A stretch of DNA of 64,000 nt from Nocardioides soli (GTDB lineage: Bacteria > Actinomycetota > Actinomycetes > Propionibacteriales > Nocardioidaceae), in assembly GCF_014191495.1 (NCBI RefSeq), contig NZ_JACHWR010000004.1, positions 62,001 through 126,000 on the forward strand. The letters run 5' to 3'. Positions within the stretch are counted from its first letter, which is position 1, and each line of letters opens with the position of its first letter. Positions 27,469-35,700 of the stretch are shown here, one piece after another. Below the pieces are notes generated by a model, which was not told where the DNA came from, did no database searches, and saw only the letters and a program-made list of their open reading frames with translations. The position numbers were made by a program, and so were the translations under genes.

Positions 27469-28149
27469 TCAGCGCGAGGCGAGGGCCAGCGCGGCGGCGA
27501 CCAGATAGTCGCGCACCTGCTCGGGCGAGATCGTGCCGACGGTGGGGATCCCGGGGGCGGCCTCCTTGACCAGGATGCCGACCCGGGCCAGCTGCAGGGC
27601 GCCGAGTCCGCTGGCGTAGAGGGTGTTGGCGAGCAGCACCGGGTCCTCGACCCGGAACGTGCCCTTCGCGACGCCCTCCTCGAGCACCTGGGTGAGCAGC
27701 GAGAGGCAGCCGGAGATGCCGCGGCCGAGCCGGAAGAGGGCGCTCTCGGACATCTCGTCGAGCAGGTCCGGGCCGGTACGCCGCATGATCGTCTGCGCGC
27801 AGTCGACGAACGCCGGATGCGCCACGCCGTACTCCACGAACGCCGCGACCAGGGCGCTGAGTTGCCGCTCCGGGTCGTCCGAGCCGGCGACGGCGCCGGC
27901 GAGCGCGACCCGGAGTTCCTCGAGGTATTCGACCAGCGTGAGCGCGAAGAGCTCCTCCTTGCCGGTGAAGTGCCGGTAGACGATCGCCCGGTTGATGCCG
28001 ACCGCCTTCGCGATGTCCTCGATCTGGGCGTCGCGGACCCCGCGCTGGTCGAAGAGCCCGCGGGTCGCGGCGATGATCTCCTGCTCACGCGCCCGGCGCC
28101 GAGCCGCGGCCGCCGTCCGCCGCCCGTCGGTCTCGGGAGCTGTCGCCAT
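27469..28149 (-). CDS. TetR-family transcriptional regulator
   Basis: A 226-aa repressor. The N-terminal helix-turn-helix has REQEIIAATRGLFDQRGV, QIEDIAKAVGINRAIVYRHF and GKEELFALTLVEYL. The C-terminal ligand domain is helical. In actinobacteria such regulators often control lipid or efflux genes. It is divergent from a small membrane protein (start 28222) with about 70 bp between, which is its most likely target along with itself. No palindromic operator is obvious in that gap. Confidence 0.92.
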   Translation of the reverse strand: MATAPETDGRRTAAAARRRAREQEIIAATRGLFDQRGVRDAQIEDIAKAVGINRAIVYRHFTGKEELFALTLVEYLEELRVALAGAVAGSDDPERQLSALVAAFVEYGVAHPAFVDCAQTIMRRTGPDLLDEMSESALFRLGRGISGCLSLLTQVLEEGVAKGTFRVEDPVLLANTLYASGLGALQLARVGILVKEAAPGIPTVGTISPEQVRDYLVAAALALASR

Positions 28150-28221
28150 GGCGTCATCGTACGAGCCGTGGAGCCCGGTGCTGCCCGGCCGTACCGCGGG
28201 CGACGGGTCATACTGGTCGGC

Positions 28222-28443
28222 ATGATCCAGTCGCGTGCCGCTTGGCAGCCAGGGGAGGGCTCGCGCCTGTGGGGCTACCTGCTGCCGATGCTCCTGGTGC
28301 TGCCGATCGTGCTGCTGTGGGCCGTGGTGCTGCTGACGCTCGCCTGGGAGCAGACCCTCCTGCTGAGCGCACTGCTCACGGTCGCCGCGGTCGCCGCGTC
28401 CTGGTGGCTCTACCTGCGCACGCTGGGACCGCTGGAGCACTGA
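28222..28443 (+). CDS. Small membrane protein with two transmembrane helices
   Basis: A 73-aa protein with two hydrophobic segments (LLPMLLVLPIVLLWAVVLLT and LLSALLTVAAVAASWWLYL) and short polar ends. No family is recognised. It is divergent from the TetR gene and may be controlled by it. It ends 17 bases before the stranded 3' end of the ligase gene. Confidence 0.7.
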   Translation: MIQSRAAWQPGEGSRLWGYLLPMLLVLPIVLLWAVVLLTLAWEQTLLLSALLTVAAVAASWWLYLRTLGPLEH

Positions 28444-28460
28444 CCCGCCGCGCGTGGGCC

Positions 28461-28730
28461 TCAGCCCAGGTAGTTCCGGACAGTCTCGATCGTGTCCGCC
28501 TCGTCGACCGGCTTGTCGTCGCGGTACCGCACGACCCGCGCGAACCGCAGCGCCACGCCGCCGGGGTAGCGCGTCGATCGCTGTACGCCGTCGAAGGCGA
28601 TCTCGACCACCTGTTCGGGGCGGATCTCGACGACGTAGTGGTCGTGCACGGTCGTCGGTGACAGGGCGAGCTCAGTGAACCGCTCGGTCTGCCAGGCGAG
28701 CATCTCGTCGGTCATCCCCTTGAACGTCTT
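28461..28730 (-). pseudogene. Stranded original 3' end of the ATP-dependent DNA ligase gene
   Basis: About 88 codons encode TFKGMTDEMLAWQTERF through VVRYRDDK (nucleotidyltransferase motif VI region) to NYLG and stop. It has no start codon or Shine-Dalgarno of its own and is cut at the attL core. Joined at AACGTCTT to the chromosomal 5' part beginning at 41822, it restores an uninterrupted LVMLGKTFKGMTDEML ligase sequence. This is the native C-terminus displaced by the 13.1 kb element. Confidence 0.93.
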
Positions 28731-28752
28731 ACAGCGAACGTGATTCAGTAAG
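28700..28752 (+). other. attL, left attachment site of the integrated element
   Basis: Chromosomal GTCATCCCCTTG meets element ACAGCGAACGTGATTC at the common core AACGTCTT (28723-28730). Centring on GT (28726-28727) makes the reconstructed attP arms (CGTTC and GAACG) symmetric at equal distance, which suggests GT as the crossover dinucleotide. The integrase gene starts 32 bases to the right. Confidence 0.88.
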
Positions 28753-28761
28753 GTGCCAAGC

Positions 28762-30198
28762 ATGGGTGTGACGCGAGCGTATCGACGCATCTCGCTGGAT
28801 ACAGCGAAGTCAGGATCGATCGCCAAGCAGACAGAGCGGATCAGTGCTGCCGAGGTTGTCGCGGGCCGTGAGGTCGACGCTATCGAGTGGTACGCCGATG
28901 AGAGCGTCTCAGGCAGCAAGGTGCCCTTCGCTGGGCGTCCCGATGGTGCTCGGCTGATGGCCGATCTCGGGTCGGGAGATCGAGTCGTCGTCACCAAGAT
29001 CGACCGCGCTGCGCGCAACGTGCTCGACCTGCTGAATATCGTCAAGCAGATTGAGGCCGCTGGCGCGACGGTTCACTTCGTTGACGACAAGATCGACACG
29101 GAGGGTCCGATGGGCAGGTTCATCCTGACGATCATCGCCGCTATCGCGGAGCTTGAGGCCGGCATCATCGCCGAGCGACGGCGAGACTCGTTGGAGTCCT
29201 TCAAGACGCAGGGTCGCCACGCGGTCGGCAAGGCACCCTTCGGATTCAAGTCTGTCGGCAACCCTGACGGGCGAGGACTTGTGATCGTTCTCGATCCAGA
29301 CGCCGCTCCCCGGCTTCGTGAGGCCATTGGTCGAGTGATGGACGGCGAGTCACAGAACGCCGTCCGCCAGAGCATCGGCATGAGCAAGACCGGCTTTCAC
29401 AAACTGCTTCACAACCCGAGGCTGGCGGGCATGACCCCTGACGGCGAAGGTGTCGTCACTGTCGACGGCATCCCCCGCATCGATCCGAACGCGGCTCTCT
29501 TGAGCATGTCTGAGTGGCGCGCCTTGCGGGACTTCCTCGGCGAGCCAGACAAGAAGTGGAGCCGCACGGACGGCATCGGGGCCGCGCTCTCATGCAAGGT
29601 CTGTGGCGGTCGCCTCTACAAGAACGTCTCAAAGTCGAAGAACAAGACGACAGGGCGGACTCACGACACCTATGTCTGCCGGAAGGCCAAGCACGCTCCG
29701 GGCGAGAACGCCCCTTCGATCATCTGCCACCGCGCGGACGAGTACGTCGAGAGCAAGTTCCTGGGGCTGTTTGGCGACCGTCGTGCCATGCTCGCTGCCG
29801 TTGTTGACGAGGACGCCGCAAGGCTAGAGGCTGTGAGCGCCGCTCAAGTCCGCCTCCAGGAGGCTCAGCGGCGGTTCGCTGCCGCAGCCACGGAAACAGA
29901 CGAAGAAGAAGCGCTCACAGCCCTGCGAGAAGCGAAGCGAGCACTTGGCAAAGCGGAGCAGATGCCGGCGCGACGCACGACCAAAATCGAGGACTCTGGT
30001 CGAACGGTTGCTGAGGTCTGGGCGGACGCAGACAGTAACGAGCGCGTGCGGCTCCTAACTCGAGCCGGCCGCTGGGTGCTCGACTTCGGACGTGGGTCTG
30101 CTGAGAGCCGGATCTCGCTGGAGCCTGACGACCTGCTGACTGAGTTGCTCACCCGCGAAGTTGGTAGCTACATCGATGTCGGAGGCTTGATGATCTGA
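28762..30198 (+). CDS. int: Large serine recombinase (integrase)
   Basis: A 478-aa phage-type serine integrase. The N-terminal resolvase domain has AYRRISLD with the nucleophile Ser at about 11, YADESVSGSKVPFAGRP, GDRVVVTKIDRAARN, and GPMGRFILTIIAAIAELEA leading into the long E helix. The recombinase domain (VGKAPFGFKSV, RLAGMTPDG) follows, then a zinc ribbon with CKVCGGRL, CRKAK and a later Cys in IICH, and a coiled-coil segment at about 345-400. It should catalyse attP x attB integration at the ligase gene. ATG 28762 is chosen with AAGG upstream; GTG 28753 is possible. It lies immediately inside attL, as usual. Confidence 0.96.
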   Translation: MGVTRAYRRISLDTAKSGSIAKQTERISAAEVVAGREVDAIEWYADESVSGSKVPFAGRPDGARLMADLGSGDRVVVTKIDRAARNVLDLLNIVKQIEAAGATVHFVDDKIDTEGPMGRFILTIIAAIAELEAGIIAERRRDSLESFKTQGRHAVGKAPFGFKSVGNPDGRGLVIVLDPDAAPRLREAIGRVMDGESQNAVRQSIGMSKTGFHKLLHNPRLAGMTPDGEGVVTVDGIPRIDPNAALLSMSEWRALRDFLGEPDKKWSRTDGIGAALSCKVCGGRLYKNVSKSKNKTTGRTHDTYVCRKAKHAPGENAPSIICHRADEYVESKFLGLFGDRRAMLAAVVDEDAARLEAVSAAQVRLQEAQRRFAAAATETDEEEALTALREAKRALGKAEQMPARRTTKIEDSGRTVAEVWADADSNERVRLLTRAGRWVLDFGRGSAESRISLEPDDLLTELLTREVGSYIDVGGLMI

Positions 30199-30241
30199 TC
30201 TCGGTGCAGGGATCGCCTAGGGTTTCGTCCAGGCGCGGAAG

Positions 30242-30267
30242 CGGCCCCGGTAGGCTCGGGGCCGTTT
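30242..30267 (+). terminator. Rho-independent terminator after the integrase
   Basis: CGGCCCCG (30242-30249) pairs perfectly with CGGGGCCG (30257-30264) around a 7-base loop, followed by TTT. It lies 44 bases after the integrase stop. Confidence 0.8.
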
Positions 30268-30360
30268 CCCGTCAATCGTGGTCGAGCTTGGGATCTCGAT
30301 CAGACCGAGACCATCAGAGCGCAGGGCGCGACCTTTCCGGCAGGACAGGCGTGAGCGCTG

Positions 30361-30396
30361 GCTCCCTTCTCCTGCATCACCTATGCAGAAGGGAGC
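30361..30396 (+). promoter_or_regulatory. Hairpin overlapping the ribosome binding site of the next gene
   Basis: GCTCCCTTCT...TGCAT pairs with ATGCAGAAGGGAGC with only a 2-3 base bulge. The 3' arm contains GAAGGGAG, the Shine-Dalgarno of the TTG start at 30401. It is either a terminator-like end of an upstream transcript or a translational switch that hides the ribosome binding site. Similar hairpins precede other genes of the element. Confidence 0.6.
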
Positions 30397-30400
30397 CCCT

Positions 30401-31066
30401 TTGAGTCAGACCACCCATGATTGGTCCCTGTTGGACTGCCCCGGCGTTGAGGACGTGATCGAGCGGGCTGCGGCGAAGGTCGCTCGGCAGTACGCACTGG
30501 ACGAGGACGATCTCAGGCAAATCGCCCGACTGCGCCTCTGCGACATGGAGACCAACCTGCCGGAGTGTGTGCCGGACAACCTAGGGATGCTCCACTATCG
30601 ACTGGTCCAAGATCTCGCTGACCTCGCTCGAGTCGAAGCAGGCCAGCGTGACCGGCGTGAGTCGATGGACGCCTGGTCCGACGAGCTCAGGGCGTTTCGA
30701 GAGGCCAAGTCGCAAGCCGACGAGCGCTGTGACGGCGAAGTCTTGGTTGGCGCCGAGGGAACCATTGCGGGGTGGCTCCCAGTCGTCTGGGGTGCTGGCT
30801 ACGACTGGCGCATACGGGTGGATGTCCTCGCGGCATGGATGGCCGATGTGAAAGTGGCGTGGGCGAAGGTCAAGCTCACCCCCAAGCAGCACGGTGCTTT
30901 GCTCCTCCATTGCGGCCTGGGATGGAGCCAGCTAGACATCGCTCGTAATCAGGGCGTGACACAGCAGGCCGTCTCTGTACGGATCAAGGCCGGCATGTCG
31001 AAAGTGATGGAGGCGCTCGGCGATCGCTCGGCTCCGGGGGCCGTCGAGCTTTCCCAAGTGGCCTAA
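30401..31066 (+). CDS. Sigma-factor-like helix-turn-helix protein
   Basis: A 221-aa protein beginning at TTG 30401, six to seven bases after GAAGGGAG; an ATG at 30383 is an alternative but sits inside the hairpin and before this site. Residues 20-90 (AAAKVARQYALDEDDLRQIARL) resemble sigma region 2, and the C-terminus LTPKQHGALLLHCGLGWSQL followed by VTQQAVSVRIKAGMSKV is a region-4-like helix-turn-helix. It may be a phage-type regulator of the element's own genes rather than a true sigma factor. Its partners are unknown. Confidence 0.7.
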   Translation: MSQTTHDWSLLDCPGVEDVIERAAAKVARQYALDEDDLRQIARLRLCDMETNLPECVPDNLGMLHYRLVQDLADLARVEAGQRDRRESMDAWSDELRAFREAKSQADERCDGEVLVGAEGTIAGWLPVVWGAGYDWRIRVDVLAAWMADVKVAWAKVKLTPKQHGALLLHCGLGWSQLDIARNQGVTQQAVSVRIKAGMSKVMEALGDRSAPGAVELSQVA

Positions 31067-31147
31067 AGAAAGTGTCACAAAGGTACTTGTGAAAGTCGGC
31101 CGGGCGCCCGTCTTGTTAGATGTAGAGGAACGGGCCGTCTCTCTGGT

Positions 31148-31214
31148 AGCCCCACGCGCTCAACGCCTCCTGGCCCCGAGATCTCCAGTTTGACTCGAGC
31201 TGGCGCGTGGGGCT
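31148..31214 (+). terminator. Long-stem inverted repeat between element genes
   Basis: AGCCCCACGCGC (31148-31159) pairs perfectly with GCGCGTGGGGCT (31203-31214); the 43-base loop contains smaller repeats. It lies between the sigma-like gene and the small DNA-binding gene, a 208-bp gap that otherwise contains only a strong Shine-Dalgarno near its end. Confidence 0.55.
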
Positions 31215-31274
31215 CCTTCTCTCTACGTCGAATGGCGATTAACACACATCATCTTGAAAGGAGGTCGGTGAGCT

Positions 31275-31475
31275 TTGGACTCATTCGATCTGGGCGGACA
31301 CACGTACCGCTCTCGTCGCGCTACGAGCGAGGCGCTCGGGGTTCACATCACAACCTTGTCCAACTGGCGCTGCTCTGGACGGGAGCCCTTGACGTCGTTC
31401 AAGTTCGGCCGCGGGATCTACTACAGGCAGGCTGATATCGATGGCTACCTATCTCGACGGCCCGGTCGGGTGTGA
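31275..31475 (+). CDS. Small helix-turn-helix protein, excisionase candidate
   Basis: A 66-aa protein starting at TTG 31275 behind a near-perfect AAAGGAGGT Shine-Dalgarno (31257-31265). The sequence RSRRATSEALGVHITTLSNW and IYYRQADIDGYLSRRPG reads as a MerR/excisionase-type winged helix: helix-turn-helix, then a wing that ends in a short Tyr/Leu-rich helix. As the element needs a recombination directionality factor for its serine integrase, this is a good candidate, though serine-integrase RDFs are very diverse. Its end overlaps the next gene. Confidence 0.65.
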   Translation: MDSFDLGGHTYRSRRATSEALGVHITTLSNWRCSGREPLTSFKFGRGIYYRQADIDGYLSRRPGRV

Positions 31476-32014
31476 GCCTCGACGAAAAGTGCGGGTCATA
31501 TGTAAGCAGTAGTACCGAAGCGCGGGGTCGAGAGCTCCTTGATCGCCTACAGCGAGACCGCTGTGACGAGTGGATTCGACGGATGCACTCTCTCGGCCTG
31601 AATGACCCCGAAAAGTGCGGGTCATATGTAAACAGTAGTAGAGAGTCCACAGGGAAGCGCGTTCAGGCGCGCACAGTCGAGGCAGCTCACCAGTTCATCC
31701 TCCGGGTCGTAGACATGTACGGCTACCACGGCAGAAGAATCATCGCCGGCACAAGGACGATGGCTGCCGAGTTGAACCTCAAGCAGGACACTGTTCGCAA
31801 GTATCTCGCTATCGCGGAGGCGTGCGGGTGGATTGATGTTGTCCAGGAGGGCCGGTCCGCGCCACGACTCGAGGACCGTAGGTCAACGCACTACCAGATA
31901 CGAGAGTGGTGGAGCGCAAAGCCTCGAAGTCTTGCGCAGTTCAGTGTGATACGGGCTGTGGATCGTGGAAACGACGGCTTGGTGCTTCAATCGCCAGGGC
32001 AGCCACCCTTCTAG
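31472..32014 (+). CDS. Winged-helix protein, possible replication initiator
   Basis: A 180-aa protein starting at GTG 31472, overlapping the previous stop (GTGTGA). Residues 80-125 hold a winged-helix motif (IIAGTRTMAAELNLKQDTV and KYLAIAEACGWIDVV). Near the N-terminus the octapeptide EKCGSYV(S/N)S occurs twice, 42 residues apart, encoded by almost identical 32-bp DNA. This arrangement of a winged-helix gene carrying internal DNA repeats recalls lambda O with its origin iterons, followed here by an AT-rich stretch at 32095-32150. A repressor role is the alternative. No established family is recognised. Confidence 0.6.
   Translation: MSLDEKCGSYVSSSTEARGRELLDRLQRDRCDEWIRRMHSLGLNDPEKCGSYVNSSRESTGKRVQARTVEAAHQFILRVVDMYGYHGRRIIAGTRTMAAELNLKQDTVRKYLAIAEACGWIDVVQEGRSAPRLEDRRSTHYQIREWWSAKPRSLAQFSVIRAVDRGNDGLVLQSPGQPPF
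31483..31640 (+). repeat. Direct 32-bp repeat pair (iteron-like) inside the winged-helix gene
   Basis: Copies at 31483-31514 and 31609-31640 share CGAAAAGTGCGGGTCATATG, then TAA, one variable base (G/A) and CAGTAGTA. Only one of 32 bases differs, including synonymous positions, and the copies are exactly 126 bp apart. The CATATG centre is also found in the operators at 40631-40675. Confidence 0.85.
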
Positions 32015-32125
32015 TGCCGCACGCAACGGCAAGGTATTCAGTTGACCTTCGGTGAACCAGACTTGTGGCCCTTAAGGGCCCAAACGCTTGCATGCCCCAA
32101 TCAATGAATAACTAGGAGTATCTCT

Positions 32126-32428
32126 ATTTCAAACTATTCTCAGACCAGATCGAGTTCTCCGCACGCTGGCAGGGGACTTCACCACCTACCTGCCGGTGAG
32201 AATCCGGATCGCACCCCGGTCCGTCTTGCTGAGATCCGTAGTACGTCAGAGATCGGCTGGCTCAAGCCAGTCCTCGGCTACCCGGGATCTCGTGATGAGC
32301 AGGTCGCATGTCGCTGCCGGTGTGGAGTCCTCGTCGCTCCTCGCGCTGGCGCAATCGCAGATGGCAAGGTGCGGTCCTGCGGCCTGCTGTCAGACACGAC
32401 CGAGGGTGGTGGGCATGGTCGGCACTGA
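32126..32428 (+). CDS. Zinc-ribbon protein fragment or gene with non-canonical start
   Basis: A 100-codon open frame whose C-terminal half is a typical phage zinc ribbon: WLKPVLGYPGSRDEQVACRC, RCGVLVAPRAGAIADGK and VRSCGLLSD (pattern CxCxCG...SCG). Such ribbons precede AP2/HNH DNA-binding domains in phage homing proteins, but here the frame stops soon after. There is no ATG, GTG or TTG before the ribbon. The best candidate start is ATT at 32126, seven bases after AGGAG (32114-32118). It could be a real gene with a rare start, or a 5'-decayed pseudogene. The next gene starts inside its end. Confidence 0.45.
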   Translation: MSNYSQTRSSSPHAGRGLHHLPAGENPDRTPVRLAEIRSTSEIGWLKPVLGYPGSRDEQVACRCRCGVLVAPRAGAIADGKVRSCGLLSDTTEGGGHGRH

Positions 32429-32663
32429 CTATCGCGAGTTCGCGCCAGAGGACATCGACCACCTGTATGGCAAGTACGGCGTCTGGCTGCCTGAGGCCAT
32501 GCCGGCGTGGATGGAGGCGGGCGTGCTTCCGACCGAGGTCGGGCTGATGCTCGGTCTACACCTGTTTGGCCTCACACCGAAGATGCTGCCGCTTGTGTCC
32601 ATCGGGGATGAACCGATGCTCGACTACATGCGACGAAGCATGGCCGCGGAGTGTGCCGAATAA
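32415..32663 (+). CDS. Hypothetical protein upstream of the tape measure gene
   Basis: An 82-aa protein from ATG 32415 (MVGTDYREFAPEDIDHLYGK, then helical segments ending in EPMLDYMRRSMAAE). No family is recognised. It occupies the position where siphophages normally encode tail assembly chaperones, directly before the tape measure gene, but it lacks a visible slippery sequence or frameshifted partner. The longer frame from 32196 overlaps the zinc-ribbon frame and is probably not used. Confidence 0.5.
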   Translation: MVGTDYREFAPEDIDHLYGKYGVWLPEAMPAWMEAGVLPTEVGLMLGLHLFGLTPKMLPLVSIGDEPMLDYMRRSMAAECAE

Positions 32664-32690
32664 CTCGCGCCCTCTAGGCACCTATCTCCC

Positions 32691-32722
32691 AAGCCCCTGC
32701 CGGTGCAAGCCCGCGGGGGCTT
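32691..32722 (+). terminator. Hairpin just upstream of the tape measure gene
   Basis: AAGCCCCTGC pairs with GCGGGGGCTT with one mismatch, followed by CTTC. It lies 27 bases before the tape measure ATG and probably terminates upstream transcription or shapes the leader. Confidence 0.6.
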
Positions 32723-32749
32723 CTTCATGCCCCAGGAAGGGGGTGACGA

Positions 32750-35700
32750 ATGTCCAACGCAACGATCATCGGCGAAGTCGCCGTCAAGGTCCGTCCCAGC
32801 ACGGACGGCTTCCGAGGCGAGGCGAAGCGTGAGCTCACCGCGATCGAGAAGGTGCTCCAAGACGTACGGGTCGACTTCGAGGTCAACATCGAGAAGCTGA
32901 TCCATGACACGCACGATGCCGTCGACAAGGCGCAGCGTCGTGCTGGTGAGATTGAGATCGGCGTAGGCCTCGGTCAAGCCGGTAAGAAGGCGGTACAGGC
33001 TGAGCTCGCTGCTCTGACCCGTCGTCGCAAGGTATCGATCGCTGCCGACCTCGATAAGGCCGCCGCCGCGAAGGTCGGGTCCTCTTTGGCCGCACTTTCG
33101 GGCGCCCGAGCGCTCCATGACATGGGTGACGACTTTGCCCAGTGGGCCGGCGAGCTCGACAGGTCGGTCCCCAAGATCGCAGGGGCCACACTCGCGGTCT
33201 CAAACCTTGGTGCGGCTCTCGCTGGGGGTACCAGCAACGTCCTGGCCTTCTCCAGTTCACTGGCGTCGACCGCGGGAGCTGCCCTGGCGCTTCCGGGCAT
33301 CTTCGGCGGGCTCGCGATCGGTGCTGGTGCGACGTTCGCGGTGCTCAAGGACTTCAACGAACAGCTCCCCGAGGTTCGAGAGAGGCTGGGAGACCTCCAG
33401 GACTCCATGTCCGAGAGGTTCTGGTCCCGAGCCAAGGAGCCGATCCGAGAGCTCACCGATGAGCTACTGCCGGAGCTTGAGAGCAACCTCGAGCGCACGT
33501 CTGATTCGCTTGGCGGCTTCTTCGCTGACCTCGCCGGTTCAACCCAGGACCGGTTTGGTGGCGAGCTGCGCACGATGTTCGACGATCTCAACGAGTCCAT
33601 CGACATTGCGAGCACCCGCACCGACGCCTACGCCGGCATCCTCGAAAAGCTCGGCTCGGTGGGTGCTGGCAATCTGCCGCGGCTCGCTGAGTGGTGGGGT
33701 GACCTTAACGAGCAGTTCGATGACTGGCTGGGCCGCAAGGGTCGCGCTGGACTCCAGGAGTACGTGGATACCGGCATCGACGCGCTGCAAGATCTCGGCA
33801 CGTCGATCCGCTACGCGAGCAGCACGCTCTACGGGCTCGCTAAGGCCGCTGAGGCAGCCGGAGGTGGCTCTCTGGGTGCCCTGGCGGGCGTGCTGGAGGA
33901 TGTCTCTCGCACGGTCAACGGCAGGGAGTTCCAACAGAACCTCACGGGCGTCTTCGAGGCCGCACACCTGGCCATGGACGGCCTGACCGACGAGGCTGGA
34001 CCCAAGTTCCGCAGTCTGGTGCTCCGGATCGCGGATCTGCTCCAGACGACGCTCCCGCAGGCTGGTCAGACGGCCGGCAAGGCGCTCGGCGGCATCTTCG
34101 ACGCTCTCGACCGTCCTGCCCTCCAGAATTCGCTCGAGGGAGCCTTCGACAAGCTCGACACGGCTGTTGACAACCTCACCCCGTCCCTCGACGGCGTATC
34201 GGATGCCCTGGCCGGGATCATCGACGTAATCGGCGACGTGACTGTGAATGTGTCGCGCGGACTCGCTCCGGCGCTCGATACGGCTGCCCCTGCGGTCGAG
34301 CAGCTCTCCGATGACCTCGGTCCGCTGGTAGATGCTCTGGGCGATCTGCTGGTCAACGCTGTCGAACTGGCGTCGCCGTTGGTCGACGATCTCGCGACCG
34401 CTACCGGCTCTCTGGCCGGCGAGGTCGCTACGGTTATCCGCCCGATCAACGCCTTCGTCGATCTGCTCCAGGAACTCCCGGCGCCGATCACTGGCGCCAT
34501 GGGGCACCTGGCGTCGATGGGTCTGCTCGTCGGTGGGGCCATGTGGCTCGGGGTTGCTGCCCGAGCCAAGGTCGCTTCCTTCGCGACCAGCATTCTCGAC
34601 GCCGGCATTGCCGCGGGTCGCGCAGAGGGCGCCTTCGTCCGCACCGCTGCTGCGGCTGAGAACGTCGCGGGTCGGATGACGAAGGGACGTACGGCACTCC
34701 TCGGTGCCAGCCTGGCGCTCGGCGGCATCCAGACCGATAGCGACGGCGCCAACCAGGCGCTCGGCGTGCTCTCCAGCACCGCAACCGGCGCCGTGATCGG
34801 TTCCGCGTTCGGTCCGGTCTGGGGAACGGCCATCGGTGCTGCCGGTGGCGCTCTGGTCGGCCTGATGAGCCACACCAACGACTCGTCGAAGGCGATGGAC
34901 GACGCGGCCAACTCGGCATCGCGCTACGTCGACACGCTCAACCAGCTCACGGGCGCTACCACCGAGTCGACTCGCGCTCGGATCTACGACAACTTGGAGC
35001 AGTCCGGGGCGCTCAAGGTCGCTCAGGAGTACGGCGTAGCCGCACGTACCGTCGTGGATGCCGTAGTCGGCCAGAAGAAGGCACAGGCCGAGCTGGGGGC
35101 CGTCATCGCGACGACTCGTGCAGAGGCCGAAGGCTACGGCCAGATGGCCGCTCAGATCCTTGCCGACTCCAACGGATCGATGTCGGCCGCGCAGGGCAAG
35201 CAGTACCAGCAGTGGCTCGACCTCCAGAAGCAGTACGACGCAGCAGCGGACTCTCTGGAAGCGCAGACCGGAAAGCTGCGCGAGGACACCAAGGCGATGC
35301 GTGAGCGTGCCACTGCGGTGGTCAACTACGCCAAGCTGTTCAAGGGCGACGGAATCCCGAAGGCGGTCATCACCCGCTTCGAGGAGCGGGGCATCCCGGC
35401 CACCGCGGCGAAGATGGCCCGCCTCGCGAGGAAGTACGACCTGCTGCCCAAGCAGGTTCGCACGATCATTGAGGAGACCGGCTCCGAGGTCTCGTTCAAG
35501 CGGGTGAAGCGGCTCCTCGAGCAGCTCAACGTCGTCGACAGGACCAGGGCGAACCCTGAGGTCTCCGTCGACACGGCACCCGCCGAGAACCGCGTCAAGG
35601 ACACCACGAACCGCGTCAAGGATCTCGACAAGATCACCGCGACCTCCAAGGTCAAGATCGACGACAAGGCCACCAAGCCGATCAAGGACGTGCGCCAGCG

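Noticed and set aside
28461..29045. 194-aa minus-strand ORF that runs from the element into the ligase remnant
   Set aside because: The part inside the element is antisense to the integrase; only the ligase-derived segment to 28730 is real, and it has no start of its own.
31190..31435. 81-aa ORF overlapping the excisionase candidate
   Set aside because: Ser/Arg-rich, without a ribosome binding site; the TTG-started frame has a near-perfect Shine-Dalgarno and a helix-turn-helix pattern.
31483..31640. The 32-bp repeats as a CRISPR array
   Set aside because: Only two copies, inside a coding frame, with no array structure and no cas genes.
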